The notes under the pieces: model-generated | What the model saw: only the letters and a program-made list of their open reading frames with translations | Told to the model about the DNA's origin: nothing | Database searches by the model: none | Made by a program: the position numbers and the translations under genes | Assembly: GCF_033807715.1 (NCBI RefSeq) | Contig: NC_084599.1 | Coordinates: 29,135,625 to 29,199,624, forward strand | Source: Cololabis saira | Taxonomy: Eukaryota > Chordata > Actinopteri > Beloniformes > Belonidae | Length of the DNA stretch: 64,000 nt | Direction: 5' to 3' | In this document: positions 61,707 through 64,000 of the stretch, one piece after another | How the letters are laid out: every line of letters begins with the position of its first letter | Numbering within the stretch: the stretch's first letter is position 1

Positions 61707-63656
61707 GTGTTAACATTTTTGTGATCTCAAAAATACTGAATATATACAGTATGTATAAATATATTGTACATATATTATTCAAAAATAAACATTATCGTGT
61801 AAATGTTGATATGAGTTTTTTTTGTGTTTTTTTTTCCTGAGTTTTCAAATATTTCTTAAATGGGACTATTAATATGCTTTTTCATTAAAAAAAGAATTAG
61901 ATAACTTTTATTAAGAGCATTAACATTAATTCTCTATTGTTATACTGTATATGGCACGTTGTTTCACTTGTGAAGAAAAACTTAATGACTGACTTCACAA
62001 AAGTATTAAATAAAAAAATAAAATCAGCATATTGAACACAAGTAAGTGAAAGTTTAGAAATCAAACTCATCTCCTTAGATGAAGAGTTCATCTCATATTT
62101 CATTTTTGAATGCCTTAAAAACCAAGCGCTTGGTGCACCAGAAATGAGATGAAAACAGGAAAAGCCTCACAACATAGCAGAATCTTATTCTGGTGAATGT
62201 TACGAACCATCTTCAAAGTCTAACAGGACCAGTTCCTGACATGAATGACACCACAGAAACCACAATGAAGTGTTAGAGCAACTAAGACCGTAACCATAGT
62301 AACATGCTGCCATTGCTGCAGAAGCAAAGATATGATATTAAATGAATTGCTGATGAGCCAGAAAACAGAACATTCATCATGTCAGTGTTCCTGGATTGTA
62401 ACTCATTAGCAGCTCTATTTTGTTTTTCCCATCAATCTTCTCTTAAAACCATGCAATTCAAAAAATCCAAAGCTCGGCTGTCTGACCACTGGTGTAACTT
62501 TGTCATTCAGCACTTTGTCAGTCAGGAAAATCTTTAGATGAATGGCTTTGCTGCCCACAACCCAACTCAACTCTCAAGTGACACTACAGTTGCTGGCATA
62601 AGATTCTCAAGATTATGTGGAGCCTCTGTTTAACACAAAAATGAATCAACCATGCAGTAAAATATAAACTTTATCATTTCATCACATGTTAAAATATACA
62701 TTTTAATGACGAGTGCTCATCAGTGTCATTAGGATTAGTTTGTAAAGTCACTAAGCACAGGACAATCTGTTTAACATCTATACTAAACAAAACTTAAATA
62801 TATTTCATACAGCAAACATACAGAGCACAAACACTTTAATCACTAGCAGCATTGTGACAGTCAGCAGGCCTTGAAAAAAATAACTTGATATCAGATGTTT
62901 TGAAGACATCTCTCATAAACTCATTATTCAATCAGTTCATCTCTGAAATCTTAGAGAGGCCCGGCCATGGACTCCAGCAGATCCCCTATGGCTGGAAATG
63001 GGAGTGAGTGGGTACAGATAATGGATGCATGAGATCTGAGATTGTGAGGAAACATGTCATGAGAATGAATCCTGTGGCAGGACTGGGTAATTGTTGGGAT
63101 TATATGATCCTTGCAAAAATGCAATTGTGGTTACAAGTGACGCTTTCTTTTTAATTACCTCAGACTATGACGTAATTAGATGCAGTTTAAGAGAAAAACA
63201 ACTTTTACTTTTCAAAGGCTTTTTTTTCTTCTTAAATTCCAGTCCAGCTGTTATATGATTTATTTAAACAGTGGAGTCCTCCTCATGGTGTCCACTTTTT
63301 TTGTTTTTAATGATTCTGTTGAAACACAATTGAAGAGTAATGTCTGATTTTCAATCATCCATGTTTAGTATTACTATTTTTTATTTATTTAGTCATTTGG
63401 TTTAGTTTAGTCATTAAAGGTACTTTAATGACTATTACGAGATTGTCTTTCTTTAAGGGAAAAATTGCTCCACAAGTCTCATGAATATGCAGCGACAGCG
63501 TGATTGACAGTCGACAAAGGCACATGCTGCCGGGTTTTATCCCCCAAAATTGCAATTGCACGTGGTGCCGCGCACTAATGGGAACATCTTGTGGGCAATT
63601 TCAGGTTTCGACGACGATGAAAATACAATAAATTACTTAATGACACCTTTACACGA
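61707..63656. other. Gap with no recognised gene
   Basis: AT-rich sequence without a supported exon, RNA gene or transposon end. Confidence 0.4.
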
Positions 63657-63704
63657 GTAAAGCCTGAATTATGGTTCCGCGTTAAATTGACGCATGGCCT
63701 ACGC
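63657..63704. mobile_element. Fragment of a fish MITE
   Basis: TTATGGTTCCGCGTTAAATT followed by GACGCATGGCCTACGCC matches a palindromic fish repeat remembered as TTATGGTTCCGCGTTAAATC and GACGCAGAGCCTACG. Only one arm is present. A diverged version, ATGGTTCTGTGTTAAATCC and ACGCACAACGTACG, lies at 45932-45962 inside the hAT MITE. Confidence 0.4.
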
Positions 63705-64000
63705 CAGGGGTATTCAACTAGATTCGGCCGGGGGCCACATCTGCAAAAGGACTGTATGGAAAGGGCTGCACAATTTGAAAATGTGGGGGTTTTCAAAATG
63801 TATTTTGCACTCAAAGACGAAGACTTATGTAAATATAATACATTTGTATTATACATTTGAATATATCTAGTTTACATATGAATTATGTATTAATTGTCTC
63901 CAGATTTAGTAATTGTGAATGTTAAATATAATATTCAGATAAAGAAATATTTTGAATGCAAGTTCATTTTGAAACCATGCATTGTGCAAACTTAGTAGTG
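63705..64000. mobile_element. Probable hAT-type element, cut by the window edge
   Basis: It starts CAGGGGTATTCAACTAGATT then CGGCCGGGGGCCAC, a typical hAT (Charlie-like) terminus. The other end lies beyond the window, so no target duplication can be checked. Confidence 0.45.

Overview
The window looks like a ray-finned (teleost) fish chromosome segment. It has one recognisable intron-containing vertebrate gene, kank3, in a background of fish-type transposable elements: hAT MITEs with intact 8-bp target duplications, V-SINE and other tRNA-derived SINE copies, L2/CR1-like and L1-like LINE fragments, Tc1/mariner remnants and long TA, TG and TAA microsatellites. Nothing looks bacterial or viral.

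Bases 501-17150 are an array of about eight copies of one roughly 2-kb composite repeat, joined head to tail at short (TAA)n tracts. A full unit has a fixed head (TTAAAGCTGCAAGCAGC), three to six 128-bp tandem subrepeats that usually carry a CCAAT box and a GC box, a block of larger related modules of about 350-460 bp, and a hairpin tail. Two units 10,360 bp apart are almost identical, and another unit segment recurs at a 2,208-bp offset, so the array has been turning over recently. Between 5163 and 6731 it is interrupted by other DNA: a compound TG/TA microsatellite, two YY1-like sites, a tRNA-like SINE piece, and a 42-bp x4 minisatellite of inverted CCAAT plus GC boxes followed by a TATA-like stretch. 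No convincing protein is encoded in the array; the many short open frames on both strands repeat along with the repeat.

Bases 17151-47250 are gene-poor. They hold a 5'-truncated LINE with a recognisable reverse transcriptase (17757-20006, minus strand), a V-SINE split by a hAT MITE (22425-23405), an L1-like 3' end (26690-27190), a probable piggyBac-type MITE, a hAT element that keeps the C-terminal transposase dimerisation domain (40744-41466), another hAT MITE with expanded GGAA/GAAA tracts, and simple repeats. A possible upstream non-coding exon lies at 45623-45697.

Bases 47254-60146 contain kank3 on the plus strand. I assembled ten coding exons whose phases all agree, giving 1059 residues: KN (talin-binding) motif, proline-rich linker, coiled coil, a linker with a 62-residue tandem duplication, an acidic tract and five C-terminal ankyrin repeats. 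One intron uses a GC donor. Introns carry hAT and Tc1-like remnants. Bases 60147-64000 hold the 3' UTR, a tRNA-derived SINE that supplies an AATAAA, and the start of another hAT-like element cut by the window edge.
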